Assembly: GCF_014648675.1 (NCBI RefSeq)
Contig: NZ_BMRO01000016.1
Coordinates: 62,001 to 126,000, forward strand
DNA length: 64,000 nucleotides
From: Actinomadura livida
Lineage (GTDB): Bacteria > Actinomycetota > Actinomycetes > Streptosporangiales > Streptosporangiaceae
Reading direction: 5' to 3'
Position 1 is the first letter of the stretch; every line of letters starts with the position of its first letter. Positions 1-8,456 of the stretch are shown one piece after another. Below the pieces are notes generated by a model that saw only the letters and a program-made list of their open reading frames with translations, was not told where the DNA came from and ran no database searches. The position numbers and the translations under genes were made by a program.

Positions 1-962
1 ACGGCCTCGACGAACCGGGGGACGAACCGGTCGTAGACGTCATCGTGCACGTACATCCGCTCGATCGAGATGCACAGCTGCCCGGCGTTGGTGAAGCACG
101 CGCGGACGGCGCCCCGGACGGTCCGCTCGACGTCCGCGTCCGGCATGACGATCATCGGGTTCTTGCCGCCGAGTTCCAGCGAGTACGCCACCAGCCGCGG
201 CGCGACCCGCTCCGCGATGGCCTTGCCGCCGCGCGTCGACCCGGTGAAGGAGACGTAGTCGGCCTCGTCCAGCAGCGGGTCACCGATCTCGGCCGGGTCG
301 CCCACCACGATCTGCCACACGTCACGCGGCAGACCGAGTTCGACCAGCAGGTCCAGCACCCACAGGCTCGACAGGCACGTCTGGGTGTCCGGCTTGTGGA
401 TCACCGCGTTGCCCGCCATCAGCGCGGGCGCGATGTCGCTGGCGCCGAGCGCGAACGGATAGTTCCACGGCGCGATCAGCGCGACGACGCCCTTCGGGTG
501 CCGCAGCTCCTGGACCCGGGTGACCCCCGGCATCATGCCCTGCCTGCGCCGCGGCTTCAGCAGCCTCGGGGCCCGCCGGGCGTAGTACAGCGAGCACAGG
601 GCCACGTCGAGGAACTCCTCCAGCGCGTGGCGGCGGGCCTTGCCGGTCTCCAGCTGGATGACGTCGAGGATCTCCTCGCGCCGGTCGACCAGGGCGTCCG
701 CGAGCCGCAGGAACGGCTTGACCCGCTCCCGCACGGGCAGCCGCGCCCAGGCCCGCTGCGCCTCCCGCGCCCGCCGGTGCGCCTCGCGGACGTCGCCCGC
801 GCCGGAGATCGGGACGGTCGCGAGGGGCTCTCCGGTGAACGGGCTGGGGATCGTGGCCGTGTCGGCGCCGCCCGAGACGACGTGCGAGGCCAGCCGGTCG
901 ATCAGATTCTGGGGGAGCTCGTGCTCTGCCGCGCCTTTGGCAGGGACCGTCGGGGATGCCAT
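1..962 (-). CDS. Succinate-semialdehyde dehydrogenase-type aldehyde dehydrogenase (3' end outside window)
   Basis: NAD(P)-dependent aldehyde dehydrogenase, probably of the succinate-semialdehyde (GabD2-like) group, oxidising an aldehyde to its acid. The N-terminal 320 residues are visible. They include the cofactor-domain motif IAPWNYPF, a GSTRGGKAI stretch of the Rossmann fold and the LELGGKNPM element that carries the general-base glutamate. Translation also passes through NAGQLCISIERMYVHD; the usual NxGQxC motif here carries the catalytic cysteine. The gene runs off the left edge, so the C-terminal oligomerisation part is not seen. The start is ATG at 962. It diverges from a TetR gene across a 269-bp gap, so that regulator may control it (inference). 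The exact substrate cannot be fixed from sequence alone. Confidence 0.9.
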   Translation of the reverse strand, partial: MASPTVPAKGAAEHELPQNLIDRLASHVVSGGADTATIPSPFTGEPLATVPISGAGDVREAHRRAREAQRAWARLPVRERVKPFLRLADALVDRREEILDVIQLETGKARRHALEEFLDVALCSLYYARRAPRLLKPRRRQGMMPGVTRVQELRHPKGVVALIAPWNYPFALGASDIAPALMAGNAVIHKPDTQTCLSSLWVLDLLVELGLPRDVWQIVVGDPAEIGDPLLDEADYVSFTGSTRGGKAIAERVAPRLVAYSLELGGKNPMIVMPDADVERTVRGAVRACFTNAGQLCISIERMYVHDDVYDRFVPRFVEA

Positions 963-996
963 GCACGCAGGGTATGACCCCCCGGCCACTTTTGGC

Positions 997-1008
997 TACC
1001 CGCAAGTA
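997..1008. promoter_or_regulatory. Candidate TetR-type operator between the dehydrogenase and tetR
   Basis: A TAC-N6-GTA site 35 bp upstream of the dehydrogenase start. On the minus strand it reads GTTACTTGCGGGTAGC, which resembles the TTACT-N-GGGTAA-type sites found before many actinobacterial acyl-CoA and aldehyde dehydrogenase genes. The inner bases are not fully symmetric, so this is a weak call. Confidence 0.3.
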
Positions 1009-1231
1009 ACGAACGGTCAGGGCGGTTTGTGAAACTCCTCCCGGCTTGCCGTTTCCGCCCCTCAAGCGGACCGTTCCAACCAGGACGGACTTGCGCAACT
1101 GGATGAATGACCATGTCCGGCCGGTGTATCCCGAAGGGAAGGGGAGAATCTCGGCGCGCGACCCGCGGCCCGGGCGTCCGCTGCCGCGCCCGGCACGGGA
1201 AGCCGTCCTGAACACGGGGAGGGAACACCAC

Positions 1232-1843
1232 ATGACGGACACCCGCGGCGAGCGCACGCGCCGACCGTCCGGCGGCAGCACCCGGGCACGCCCGGGCCGC
1301 CGCGAGCAGACCCGCTCCGCGCTGCTCACCGCCGCCGAGCGGCTCTGGGCCGAACGCGGCATCCACGGCGCCTCGCTGGACGACATCGCGGCGGCCGCCG
1401 GCCTCACCAAGGGCGCCGTCTACTCCAACTTCGCCGGCAAGACCGACCTGTTACTGGCCCTGATGGAGCGCTTCACCGCCGACCGCAACACCGACGTCTG
1501 CGAGGAACTCCGCGCCGCCGAGGAGGACACCGACCACACCGGCCGCTCCTCCCCCCGCCACGACACCGACGACCGTCCACGCCGCCTGGCCCTGCTCCTG
1601 GTCGAATTCTGGCTCTACGGCATGCGCGACTACGCCGCCGGCTGGCGCATAGCCGACTGGTACGCCGAACGCCGCGCCCAGATGGCCAGCGAACTGGACC
1701 CCACAGACGACATAGCCCCCGACGACCGAGCAACGCTGACCCTGGCCCTGGACATGGGCCTGGCCCTCCAACACCTCCTAGACCCAACCCGAGTCCCCAC
1801 CGACCTATACAAAACCGGCAAGACCCTAATGCGCGGCAACTGA
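1232..1843 (+). CDS. TetR/AcrR family transcriptional regulator
   Basis: A 203-residue repressor-type regulator. After a basic, disordered N-terminal tail of about 25 residues, an N-terminal TetR helix-turn-helix is clear. It includes SALLTAAERLWAERG, ASLDDIAAAAGLTKGAVY and SNFAGKTDLLLALMERF. The C-terminal ligand-binding half is divergent and rich in Asp, Glu and Arg. The frame is open further upstream, but the ATG at 1232 is chosen because a GGGGAGGG ribosome binding site lies 8-15 bases before it and homology begins only downstream. It diverges from the aldehyde dehydrogenase gene. Towards its 3' end it uses codons rare in this genome (CTA, ATA, AAA), unlike its neighbours. The ligand is unknown. 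Confidence 0.9.
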   Translation: MTDTRGERTRRPSGGSTRARPGRREQTRSALLTAAERLWAERGIHGASLDDIAAAAGLTKGAVYSNFAGKTDLLLALMERFTADRNTDVCEELRAAEEDTDHTGRSSPRHDTDDRPRRLALLLVEFWLYGMRDYAAGWRIADWYAERRAQMASELDPTDDIAPDDRATLTLALDMGLALQHLLDPTRVPTDLYKTGKTLMRGN

Positions 1844-2173
1844 CGACCCTGCCCCAGCACCCAACCACCAACGCACCAAACGCCTCGCACACACACCCGC
1901 GCCCAGAACCACCGACAGACCTGCAATCCCGTCGCCCCCCACGGAGATCGTGGAAGCCACCGCCGAACTCCGGGCGCGGCGCCTCAGTGCAACTGCTCAA
2001 GGAAGGGCACGCAACGACTCCCGTACTCCGCCCCGAGGCGCCGCCCCCGACAACGACCAGGCCCCCCGGCACGGCCTCCACCCCAGGCACTGCCTCCACC
2101 CCGAGCACCACCTCCACCCTCCGGCGCCATCCGCACCGCCGCCTGCACCGCCTCCACTTCGGGCACCGCTTAG

Positions 2174-2326
2174 CACGCCACCGCGTTCGGCACCGCCGAC
2201 CAGCCCGTCAACACGTCGACTTGGCACAACCAGGTCCGCAACATCACCGGGCTGTTCGTCTCACACGGCCGGCTCTACTACGCGCGCGGGGCCGCTCAGG
2301 AGGGCCTTGAACTCAACTCAGGTTGA
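2174..2326 (+). pseudogene. Remnant of a secreted repeat/propeller-type protein
   Basis: One frame, closed by TAG just upstream and TGA at 2324, encodes about 50 residues containing TWHNQVRNITGLFVSHGRLYYARG. This resembles the recurring C-terminal module (W-x-N-x-V-x-N-x-TG-hydrophobic-G-RLYY) of large secreted PKD/Kelch-type actinomycete proteins, recalled from family knowledge. It has no plausible start or ribosome binding site and is far shorter than those proteins. I read it as a 3' remnant of a deleted gene; chance similarity is not excluded. Confidence 0.4.
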
Positions 2327-2327
2327 G
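2312..2327. promoter_or_regulatory. Inverted repeat upstream of the ABM monooxygenase gene
   Basis: A perfect 6-bp inverted repeat, CTCAAC-TCAG-GTTGAG, lies 54 bp before the GTG start of the next gene. The layout resembles MerR/SoxR-type operators (CCTCAA...TTGAGG), but no MerR gene is nearby. Candidate operator only. Confidence 0.35.
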
Positions 2328-2380
2328 GTTGCAGGGTGGGGTGCGAGGTTGTCCCTTAACCCGACAAGAGGAGCGTGCGC

Positions 2381-2743
2381 GTGAGCGCGGATTCCGGCTT
2401 TTACTCGATCATCGACTACACCGTCGACGGCCCCGGGACACAGCGGGAGCTGGTGGAGGCGTTCGCAGAGATCCAGGAGCGCTGGGTGCGGTTCTATCCG
2501 GGCTACCGGTCGGCCCGGTTCCACGTGAGCCTGGACGGCACCCGGGTGTACAACATCGTGCACTGGGACAGCGAGGCCGACTACCGCCACTTCGAGAAGA
2601 CCTCCGACACCGAGGGTCGGATGGCCGCGATCGAGCGGGCGCTGGAGGGCCTGTCCGGCAAGGCCGAAGCACGGATGACCGGCTTGCCGCACTACGCGGT
2701 CCTGCGCGAAGTCGGCCCCGGCCCCCAGCGGAGCGACGCGTGA
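2381..2743 (+). CDS. Antibiotic biosynthesis monooxygenase (ABM) domain protein
   Basis: A 120-residue single-domain protein of the dimeric alpha/beta-barrel ABM superfamily. Typical features are the first strand FYSIIDYTVDG, a helix with VEAFAEIQERWVRFYPGYRS, the strand ARFHVSLDGTRVYNIVHWDS and the conserved EADYRHFEKT segment. These proteins often act on quinones or aromatic polyketides without a cofactor. Two GTG codons are possible; 2381 is chosen over 2375 because AGAGGAG (2367-2373) is then at normal spacing. The next gene starts within its stop codon (GTGA), so the two are translationally coupled. The substrate is unknown. Confidence 0.8.
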   Translation: MSADSGFYSIIDYTVDGPGTQRELVEAFAEIQERWVRFYPGYRSARFHVSLDGTRVYNIVHWDSEADYRHFEKTSDTEGRMAAIERALEGLSGKAEARMTGLPHYAVLREVGPGPQRSDA

Positions 2744-3420
2744 CCCGCACTACGCGTGAGCAGAGTCCCCTGCGAGCCGATGTCTACTTCGACGTGCTGT
2801 GCCCGTGGAGCTTCATCGCGAAGAGGCGTCTGGAGAGGGCCCTGTCCGCACTCCCCGACGCCGGCCGGGTGGAGATCGTGTGGCGGAGTTTCGAACTGTC
2901 CCCTCAGAGCCGAAAGACGCCGGGCCCAACGGCGGCCGAGGAGATGACCGAGTGGTGGGGCGACCGAACGGCCGCCCGTATCGACCTGATCCGACGCCTC
3001 GGTGCCGCCGAGGGACTGGAACTCAACCTGCACAAGGCCCGCCCCGTCGACACCTTCGACGCCCACCGCCTCTTCCACTTGGCCACGGCTCACGGCAGGT
3101 CCGACCACATGCTGGAACACCTGCTGACCGCCTACCACACCGACGGCCTGAACGTAGCCGACCCCCAGGTCCTAGAACACCTGGGAACGAGGGCCGGCCT
3201 GGACATCGACGACGTCAACGCACTCCTGTCCGGTGACGCTTTCGCCGACGAGGTCCGGGCCGACGAAAAGAACGCCGCCAAACGCGGCGTCACCGGCGTC
3301 CCCTCCCTAGTGCTCGGCACCCGACCGCCGGTCTCAGCCGTCCAGCCCCCGGAGGAACTGTCCCACCGATTGGAACGTGCCATAACCGATCCGCCAGAAG
3401 TCCCAGCCACCCCCCACTAA
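2740..3420 (+). CDS. DsbA/FrnE family thioredoxin-fold oxidoreductase
   Basis: A 226-residue protein of the FrnE-like branch of the DsbA family, predicted to be cytoplasmic as no signal peptide is visible. Near residue 16 the strand VYFDVLCPWSF carries the family active-site region CPWS, with a single cysteine rather than CxxC, typical of FrnE and 2-hydroxychromene-2-carboxylate isomerase relatives. The helical insertion follows (TEWWGDRTAAR, TFDAHRLFHLA), and the C-terminal thioredoxin half ends with the cis-proline loop GVTGVPSLVLG. It overlaps the ABM monooxygenase gene by 4 bp, suggesting joint expression and possibly a role in aromatic or polyketide metabolism (inference). Confidence 0.85.
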   Translation: MTRTTREQSPLRADVYFDVLCPWSFIAKRRLERALSALPDAGRVEIVWRSFELSPQSRKTPGPTAAEEMTEWWGDRTAARIDLIRRLGAAEGLELNLHKARPVDTFDAHRLFHLATAHGRSDHMLEHLLTAYHTDGLNVADPQVLEHLGTRAGLDIDDVNALLSGDAFADEVRADEKNAAKRGVTGVPSLVLGTRPPVSAVQPPEELSHRLERAITDPPEVPATPH

Positions 3421-3461
3421 CACCGACCAGCATCCCGCCGCCCCACCCGCGCGGCGAGCCG

Positions 3462-3595
3462 CTAGTGCGGTGTCCGCGAACGTTCACCGGGTCGACAAGC
3501 CGTTGAGCTGCGGCGTGTTGTTGTTATGGCGCACCGGATAACAACAACACGCCGCAAGTCAACGAGCCGGTGCACCTTGGTGGTCACCGCACTAG
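3462..3595. mobile_element. 134-bp CTAG-bounded palindromic MITE-like element
   Basis: The whole element is one long inverted repeat. Its outer ends are a perfect 11-bp repeat (CTAGTGCGGTG at 3462-3472, complement at 3585-3595). A CACCGG/CCGGTG pair lies inside (3485-3490, 3567-3572). The centre is an 18-bp perfect stem (3510-3527 with 3538-3555) around a 10-bp loop. The left arm carries an 8-bp insertion relative to the right. It has no coding capacity. CTAG at both ends fits insertion at CTAG, a target used by several actinomycete IS5-family elements. It sits between convergent genes, where its hairpin could also stop transcription from both sides. Confidence 0.7.
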
Positions 3596-3673
3596 GCGAG
3601 ACGGGGCGATGCAGCGATCGCGCGCGGTTCCGGCCGAAGGAAGGCGCTCTAGCGCCTGACGCCAAGGGAGCTG

Positions 3674-5407
3674 CTAGGCAGTAGGAACGATGTCGGGGGC
3701 GCCTCGGCGGTGGGCGTCGGCTTCCTGGTCGTCTTCCTGGGTTTGGGAGGCGCGTTCGGCTTCTACGCGCTTGCGGTAGTACTCGATCTCGCGGTCGCGT
3801 TGCTTCTTGGACCAGCCGAGGACGGGCGCCATGAGGTCGGCGGCCTCCTGGGCGACGCCGATGCCGCGGTCCCAGGTCTCGATGGAGATGCGGGTGCGGC
3901 GGGCGAGGACGTCGTTGAGGTGGCGGGCGCCCTCGTGGGTGGCGGCGTAGACGACCTCGGCGCGGAGGTAGTCGTCGGCGCCGGGGAGGGGTTTGGCCAG
4001 GTCCGGCTTGTCGGAGATCAGTTCGAGGAGGTCGTCCACCAGGGTGCCGTAGCGGCGCAGGAGGTGCTCGATGCGGGCGACGTGGAGGCCGGAGCGGGAC
4101 GCGAGGCGGTGGCGGGCGTTCCACATGGCCTGGAAGCCGTCGCCGCCGACGAGGGGGATGCGGTCGGTGCAGGATTCGGGGATCTTGCCGTCGAGGCCGT
4201 GGGCGACGGCGTCGATGGCGTCCTTGGCCATGACGCGGTAGGTGGTGTACTTGCCGCCCGCGACGAGGACGAGCCCGGGGACGGGGTGCGCGACGACGTG
4301 CTCGCGGGAGAGTTTGGAGGTCTCCTCGGTCTCGCCGGTGAGGAGGGGGCGCAGGCCGGCGTAGACGCCCTCCACGTCGTCGTGGGTGAGGGGCGTGGTG
4401 AGGACCCGGTTGACCTGGTCCAGGACGTATTCGATGTCGGCCTGGGAGGCGGCGGGGTGGGCCTTGTCGAGGTCCCAGGCGGTGTCGGTGGTGCCGATGA
4501 TCCAGTGCCGGCCCCACGGGATCACGAACAGGACGGACTTCTCGGTGCGCAGGAGGATCCCCGTCGCGGAGTGGATGCGGTCCTTGGGGACGACGAGGTG
4601 GATGCCCTTGGAGGACTTCACGTGGATCTGCCCGCGTCCGCCGACGAGTTCCTGGATGTCGTCCGTCCAGACGCCGGTGGCGTTGACGACCTGCTTGGCG
4701 CGGACCTCACTGGTCGTGTTGCCCTCCAGGTCGCGGATGCGCAGCCCGGTGACGCGTTCGCCCTCGCGGAGGAAGCCGATGCACTGGGTGCGGGACGCGA
4801 TCTGCGCGCCGTACTCGGCGGCGGTGCGCAACGCCATCATCACGAAGCGGGAGTCGTCGACCTGCGCGTCCCACAGCTGGATGGCGCCGGTGAAGGAGTC
4901 CTTGCGCAGGGACGGCGCGAGCCGCAGCGCGCCGCGCCGGGTGAGGTGCCGGTGGTGCGGGACGCCGCGCGTGCTGCCCATCTGGAACGCGAGCGCGTCG
5001 TAGAGCGCCACGCCGGCGCCGATGTACGCGCGTTCCCACACGCGGTGCGTCGTCGGCAGCAGGAACGGGACGGGCCGCACCAGGTGCGGGGCGATCTGCT
5101 GCAGCAGGAGCCCGCGTTCGGTCAGCGCCTCCCGGACGAGGTCGAAGTTGTACTGCTCCAGGTAGCGCAGCCCGCCGTGGATCAGCTTGGACGAGCGCGA
5201 TGACGTCCCGGACGCGAAGTCGCGCGCCTCGACCACCGCCACCGACAGGCCCCGGGTGGCCGCGTCGAGCGCGGCGCCCGCACCGACGATGCCGCCTCCG
5301 ACGACGACGACGTCGAACTCCTCGCGGGCCATCCGGTCGAGCGCCGCGGCCCGCTCCGCCGGACCCAGCCGGGAACTGCCCAGACCCGTCACAGGTGATC
5401 CCGTCAT
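3674..5407 (-). CDS. glpD: Aerobic glycerol-3-phosphate dehydrogenase
   Basis: FAD-dependent, membrane-associated enzyme that oxidises sn-glycerol 3-phosphate to dihydroxyacetone phosphate and passes electrons to the quinone pool. At 577 residues it has the usual family length. The N-terminal dinucleotide-binding motif VVVGGGIVGAGAALDAATRG is followed by the GlpD signature segment SSRSSKLIHGGLRYLEQ. The substrate-domain strand IIGTTDTAWDLD and the C-terminal helical cap domain (AEVVYAATHEGARHLNDVL) also match. The frame is open to a GTG at 5422, but ATG at 5407 is preferred because GGGGGGA lies just upstream. It follows guaB3 on the same strand with a 150-bp gap, so it may have its own promoter. 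Confidence 0.97.
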   Translation of the reverse strand: MTGSPVTGLGSSRLGPAERAAALDRMAREEFDVVVVGGGIVGAGAALDAATRGLSVAVVEARDFASGTSSRSSKLIHGGLRYLEQYNFDLVREALTERGLLLQQIAPHLVRPVPFLLPTTHRVWERAYIGAGVALYDALAFQMGSTRGVPHHRHLTRRGALRLAPSLRKDSFTGAIQLWDAQVDDSRFVMMALRTAAEYGAQIASRTQCIGFLREGERVTGLRIRDLEGNTTSEVRAKQVVNATGVWTDDIQELVGGRGQIHVKSSKGIHLVVPKDRIHSATGILLRTEKSVLFVIPWGRHWIIGTTDTAWDLDKAHPAASQADIEYVLDQVNRVLTTPLTHDDVEGVYAGLRPLLTGETEETSKLSREHVVAHPVPGLVLVAGGKYTTYRVMAKDAIDAVAHGLDGKIPESCTDRIPLVGGDGFQAMWNARHRLASRSGLHVARIEHLLRRYGTLVDDLLELISDKPDLAKPLPGADDYLRAEVVYAATHEGARHLNDVLARRTRISIETWDRGIGVAQEAADLMAPVLGWSKKQRDREIEYYRKRVEAERASQTQEDDQEADAHRRGAPDIVPTA

Positions 5408-5445
5408 CGCGTTTCCCCCCACAGCGGTTGTATTGTCCGAGCTTT

Positions 5446-5461
5446 CCTACCCAAGAGTAGG
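5446..5461. promoter_or_regulatory. Inverted repeat upstream of glpD
   Basis: CCTAC-N6-GTAGG lies about 40 bp upstream of the glpD start in an AT-richer stretch that probably carries the glpD promoter. It could be a regulator site, but the arms are only 5 bp. Confidence 0.25.
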
Positions 5462-5557
5462 GATGCGTCCACCCCGCGAACGACCGATTCCGCAAGGGTT
5501 AGCGCGCGGTGACGGATCTCATCCCGGGCCCGCGAAGCCCCGTGGGCACGGGACCAC

Positions 5558-6685
5558 TCAGTCGGTGGAGTGGCGGGGAGCCACGACCACCTGTACCCGC
5601 TGGAACTCCTTCAACTCCGTGTACCCGGACGTGGCCATCGCGCGGCGCAGGGCACCGATCAGGTTCATCGACCCGTCCGCGACATGGGACGGGCCGTAAA
5701 GGATCTGCTCCATCGTCCCGATCGTCCCGAGCTCGATGCGGGTGCCGCGGGGGACGTCGCCGTGGTGGGCCTCGCTGCCCCAGTGGTAGCCGCGGCCCGG
5801 CGCCTCGGTGGAGCGCGCGAACGGCGAGCCGACCATGACGGCGTCGGAGCCGCAGGCGAACGCCTTGGCGATGTCGCCGCTGTTCACCATGCCGCCGTCC
5901 GCGATCACGTGGACGTAGCGCCCGCCGGACTCGTCCAGGTAGTCGCGGCGGGCGGCGGCCACGTCCGCGACGGCGGTCGCCATCGGCACCGCGACGCCGA
6001 GGACGGTCCGCGTGGTGTGCCCGGAGCCGCCGCCGAACCCGACCAGCACGCCCGCCGCGCCGGTCCGCATCAGGTGCAGCGCGGCCGTGTAGGTGGAGCA
6101 GCCGCCGACGATGACGGGGACGTCCAGGTCGTAGATGAACTGCTTGAGGTTCAGCGGCTCGGCGCGCCCCGACACGTGCTCGGCGGACACGGTGGTGCCG
6201 CGGATGACGAACAGGTCGACGCCCGCGTCGATGACGGCCTTGTGGAACTGCGCGGTGCGCTGCGGCGACAGCCGCGCCGCCACGGTGACGCCCGCCTCGC
6301 GGACCTCCCGGATCCGGCGGCCGATCAGCTCCTCCTTGATCGGCTCGGTGTAGATCTCCTGGAGCCGCTGCGTGGCGCGCACCTCGTCCAGCGAGGCGAT
6401 CTCGGCGAGCAGCGACTCGGGGTTCTCGTAGCGCGTCCACAGCCCTTCGAGGTCGAGGACGGCGAGGCCGCCGAGCCGCCCCACGGCGATCGCGGTCGCC
6501 GGGCTGACCACGCTGTCCATCGGCGCGACCACCAGCGGCATCTCGAAGCGGTAGGCGTCGATCTGCCAGGCGACGCTGACCTCCTCGGGATCGCGCGTCC
6601 GGCGGGACGGCACGATGCCGATGTCGTCGAAGGCGTACGCCCGGCGGCCGCTCTTGCCACGGCCGATCTCCACCTCAGCAGCCAC
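5558..6685 (-). CDS. guaB3: GuaB3 family IMP dehydrogenase-related protein
   Basis: A 375-residue TIM-barrel protein of the actinobacterial GuaB3 family. Unlike classical IMP dehydrogenase it lacks the CBS pair: the barrel runs straight from YAFDDIGIVPSRRTRDPEEV and PLVVAPMDSVVSP to VIVGGCSTYTAALHLMRTG. The phosphate-binding part includes VIADGGMVNSGDIAKAFACG and DAVMVGSPFARSTEAPG. The family catalytic-loop cysteine of true IMPDH (GSICTT) is absent at the matching place, which reads VGFGGGSGHTTRTVLG, so classical IMPDH activity is doubtful. Some family members act as GMP reductases. The start is GTG at 6685, behind AGGAAGG. It lies 271 bp downstream of guaB on the same strand, as in mycobacteria and streptomycetes. 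Confidence 0.93.
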   Translation of the reverse strand: MAAEVEIGRGKSGRRAYAFDDIGIVPSRRTRDPEEVSVAWQIDAYRFEMPLVVAPMDSVVSPATAIAVGRLGGLAVLDLEGLWTRYENPESLLAEIASLDEVRATQRLQEIYTEPIKEELIGRRIREVREAGVTVAARLSPQRTAQFHKAVIDAGVDLFVIRGTTVSAEHVSGRAEPLNLKQFIYDLDVPVIVGGCSTYTAALHLMRTGAAGVLVGFGGGSGHTTRTVLGVAVPMATAVADVAAARRDYLDESGGRYVHVIADGGMVNSGDIAKAFACGSDAVMVGSPFARSTEAPGRGYHWGSEAHHGDVPRGTRIELGTIGTMEQILYGPSHVADGSMNLIGALRRAMATSGYTELKEFQRVQVVVAPRHSTD

Positions 6686-6956
6686 TGCGCCCTTCCTCTG
6701 CGCAACCCGACTCTCACCAAGCGGTGAGGCCGGGCCACCGTGCTCAAAGTCCCCGCCCGCTGCGAGAACAAGCCCAGAAGAGCTTACGTCAGCTCCCCGC
6801 ACCCCCCGCACCCGCCAAGCCGCCAACGCCCCCTCGACAAGGACGCCGACGGCTATTTCGAGGGCGTCGCGGAGCAGCTCGCGCAGGACGACCTAGAACG
6901 CGGCGGCGGGGCGACCCGCAATGACCTGCCACCTGAGGGTGGGTCTGGTGGCGGGG

Positions 6957-8456
6957 TTAGTGGCGGCCCTGGTAGTTGGGGGCTTCTACGGTCATCTGGA
7001 TGTCGTGGGGGTGGCTTTCGCGGAGGCCGGCGGGGCTGATGCGCATGAGGCGGCCGCGTTCCTGGAGTTCGGGGATCGTGCGGGTGCCCGCGTACCACAT
7101 GGACTGGTGCAGGCCGCCGATGAGCTGGTGCGCGACGTTGGCGAGGGGGCCGCGGTAGGGGACCTGGCCCTCGACGCCCTCGGGGATCAGCTTCTCCTCG
7201 CTGTTGACGTCGGCCTGGGCGTAGCGGTCCTTGGAGTAGGAGGCGCCGCGCTCGCGGTTGCGCATCGCGCCGAGGGAGCCCATGCCGCGGTACGACTTGT
7301 ACTGCTTGCCGTGGACGAAGATCAGCTCGCCGGGGGACTCCTCGACGCCGGCGAGCAGGCTGCCGAGCATGACCGTGTCGGCCCCCGCGACCAGGGCCTT
7401 GGCGATGTCGCCCGAGTACTGCAGGCCGCCGTCGCCGATCACCGGGACGCCCGCCTCCTTCGCGGCGCGGGCTGCCTCGGAGATCGCGGTGATCTGCGGG
7501 ACGCCGACGCCGGCGACGATGCGGGTGGTGCAGATCGAGCCGGGTCCGACGCCGACCTTGACCGCGTCGGCGCCCGCGTCCGCCAGGAGTTTCGCGCCCG
7601 CGTAGGTGGCGACGTTGCCGCCGACGACCTCGACCGGGGCGTTGTTCTTGATCACGGCGATCGTGTCGGCGACGCCCTTGGAGTGGCCGTGCGCGGTGTC
7701 CACGATGATCACGTCGGTGCCGGCCTCGATGAGGGCCTTGGCGCGGCGGATCGCGTCCTCGCCGACGCCGACGGCCGCGGCGACGAGCAGCCGGCCGTCC
7801 GCGTCCTTGGTGGAGTGGGGGTACTGCTCGCTCTTCGTGAAGTCCTTGGTGGTGATCAGGCCCTTGAGGCGGCCGTCGGCGTCCACGAGCGGGAGTTTCT
7901 CGACCTTGTTGCCCGCCAGCAGCCGGAACGCCTCGTCGCGGGTCACGTCGACCGGGGCCGTGATCAGCGGCATCGGCGTCATGACCTCGCGGACCGGACG
8001 GGACAGGTCGGTCTCGAAGCGCATGTCCCGGTTGGTGACGATGCCGACCAGCACGCCCCGCACGTCGGTGACCGGCACGCCGGAGATCCGGTAGTGGGAG
8101 CAGAGGTCCTCGACGTCGGCGAGCGTCGCGTCCGGGAGGCAGGTCACCGGGTTGGTGATCATCCCGGCCTCGGAGCGCTTGACCCGGTCGGCCTCCTCGG
8201 CCTGCTCCTCGATCGACATGTTGCGGTGCAGCACGCCGATGCCGCCCTGCCGCGCCATGGCGACCGCCGTGCGGGCCTCGGTCACCGTGTCCATCGCCGC
8301 CGAGACGAGGGGGATCCGCAGCGAGATGCGGCGGGTCAGCCGGGAGGTGGTGTCGGCCTCGCCGGGCTGCAGGTCGGAGTAGCCCGGCAGCAGCAGCACG
8401 TCGTCGAAGGTCAGGCCCTGCGGGAGGAACTTCTCGGGCTCGGCGGCGGGGTTCAT
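6957..8456 (-). CDS. guaB: Inosine-5'-monophosphate dehydrogenase
   Basis: NAD-dependent oxidation of IMP to XMP, the committed step of GTP synthesis. The 499-residue protein has full domain structure. It starts with LTFDDVLLLPGYSD and PLVSAAMDTVTEA. Two CBS domains follow (about residues 105-220, including MITNPVTCLPDATLADVEDL and VMTPMPLITAPVD). Next come the barrel phosphate motif VGVGPGSICTTRIVAGVG with catalytic cysteine at about residue 309, the flap RGMGSLGAM and the C-terminal EGVEGQVPYRGPL. Its ATG overlaps the iscB stop codon (ATGA). Its ribosome binding site AAAGGAA is partly inside a hairpin at 8464-8506, so expression may depend on upstream translation (inference). Confidence 0.97.
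   Translation of the reverse strand: MNPAAEPEKFLPQGLTFDDVLLLPGYSDLQPGEADTTSRLTRRISLRIPLVSAAMDTVTEARTAVAMARQGGIGVLHRNMSIEEQAEEADRVKRSEAGMITNPVTCLPDATLADVEDLCSHYRISGVPVTDVRGVLVGIVTNRDMRFETDLSRPVREVMTPMPLITAPVDVTRDEAFRLLAGNKVEKLPLVDADGRLKGLITTKDFTKSEQYPHSTKDADGRLLVAAAVGVGEDAIRRAKALIEAGTDVIIVDTAHGHSKGVADTIAVIKNNAPVEVVGGNVATYAGAKLLADAGADAVKVGVGPGSICTTRIVAGVGVPQITAISEAARAAKEAGVPVIGDGGLQYSGDIAKALVAGADTVMLGSLLAGVEESPGELIFVHGKQYKSYRGMGSLGAMRNRERGASYSKDRYAQADVNSEEKLIPEGVEGQVPYRGPLANVAHQLIGGLHQSMWYAGTRTIPELQERGRLMRISPAGLRESHPHDIQMTVEAPNYQGRH

Larger units (their letters stand above)
1844..2380. other. 537-bp gap without an intact gene
   Basis: The stretch is C-rich on the plus strand, so it is open in several frames, but no frame shows plausible codon use over its length. 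It holds one recognisable decayed coding fragment (2174-2326) and, overlapping its end, a short inverted repeat (2312-2327) before the next gene. Confidence 0.6.

Noticed and set aside
3710..5203. Long open frame (497 codons) opposite glpD
   Set aside because: Mirror of glpD codon use in a GC-rich genome; Val/Gly/Asp-rich translation with no domain, and glpD is complete on the other strand.
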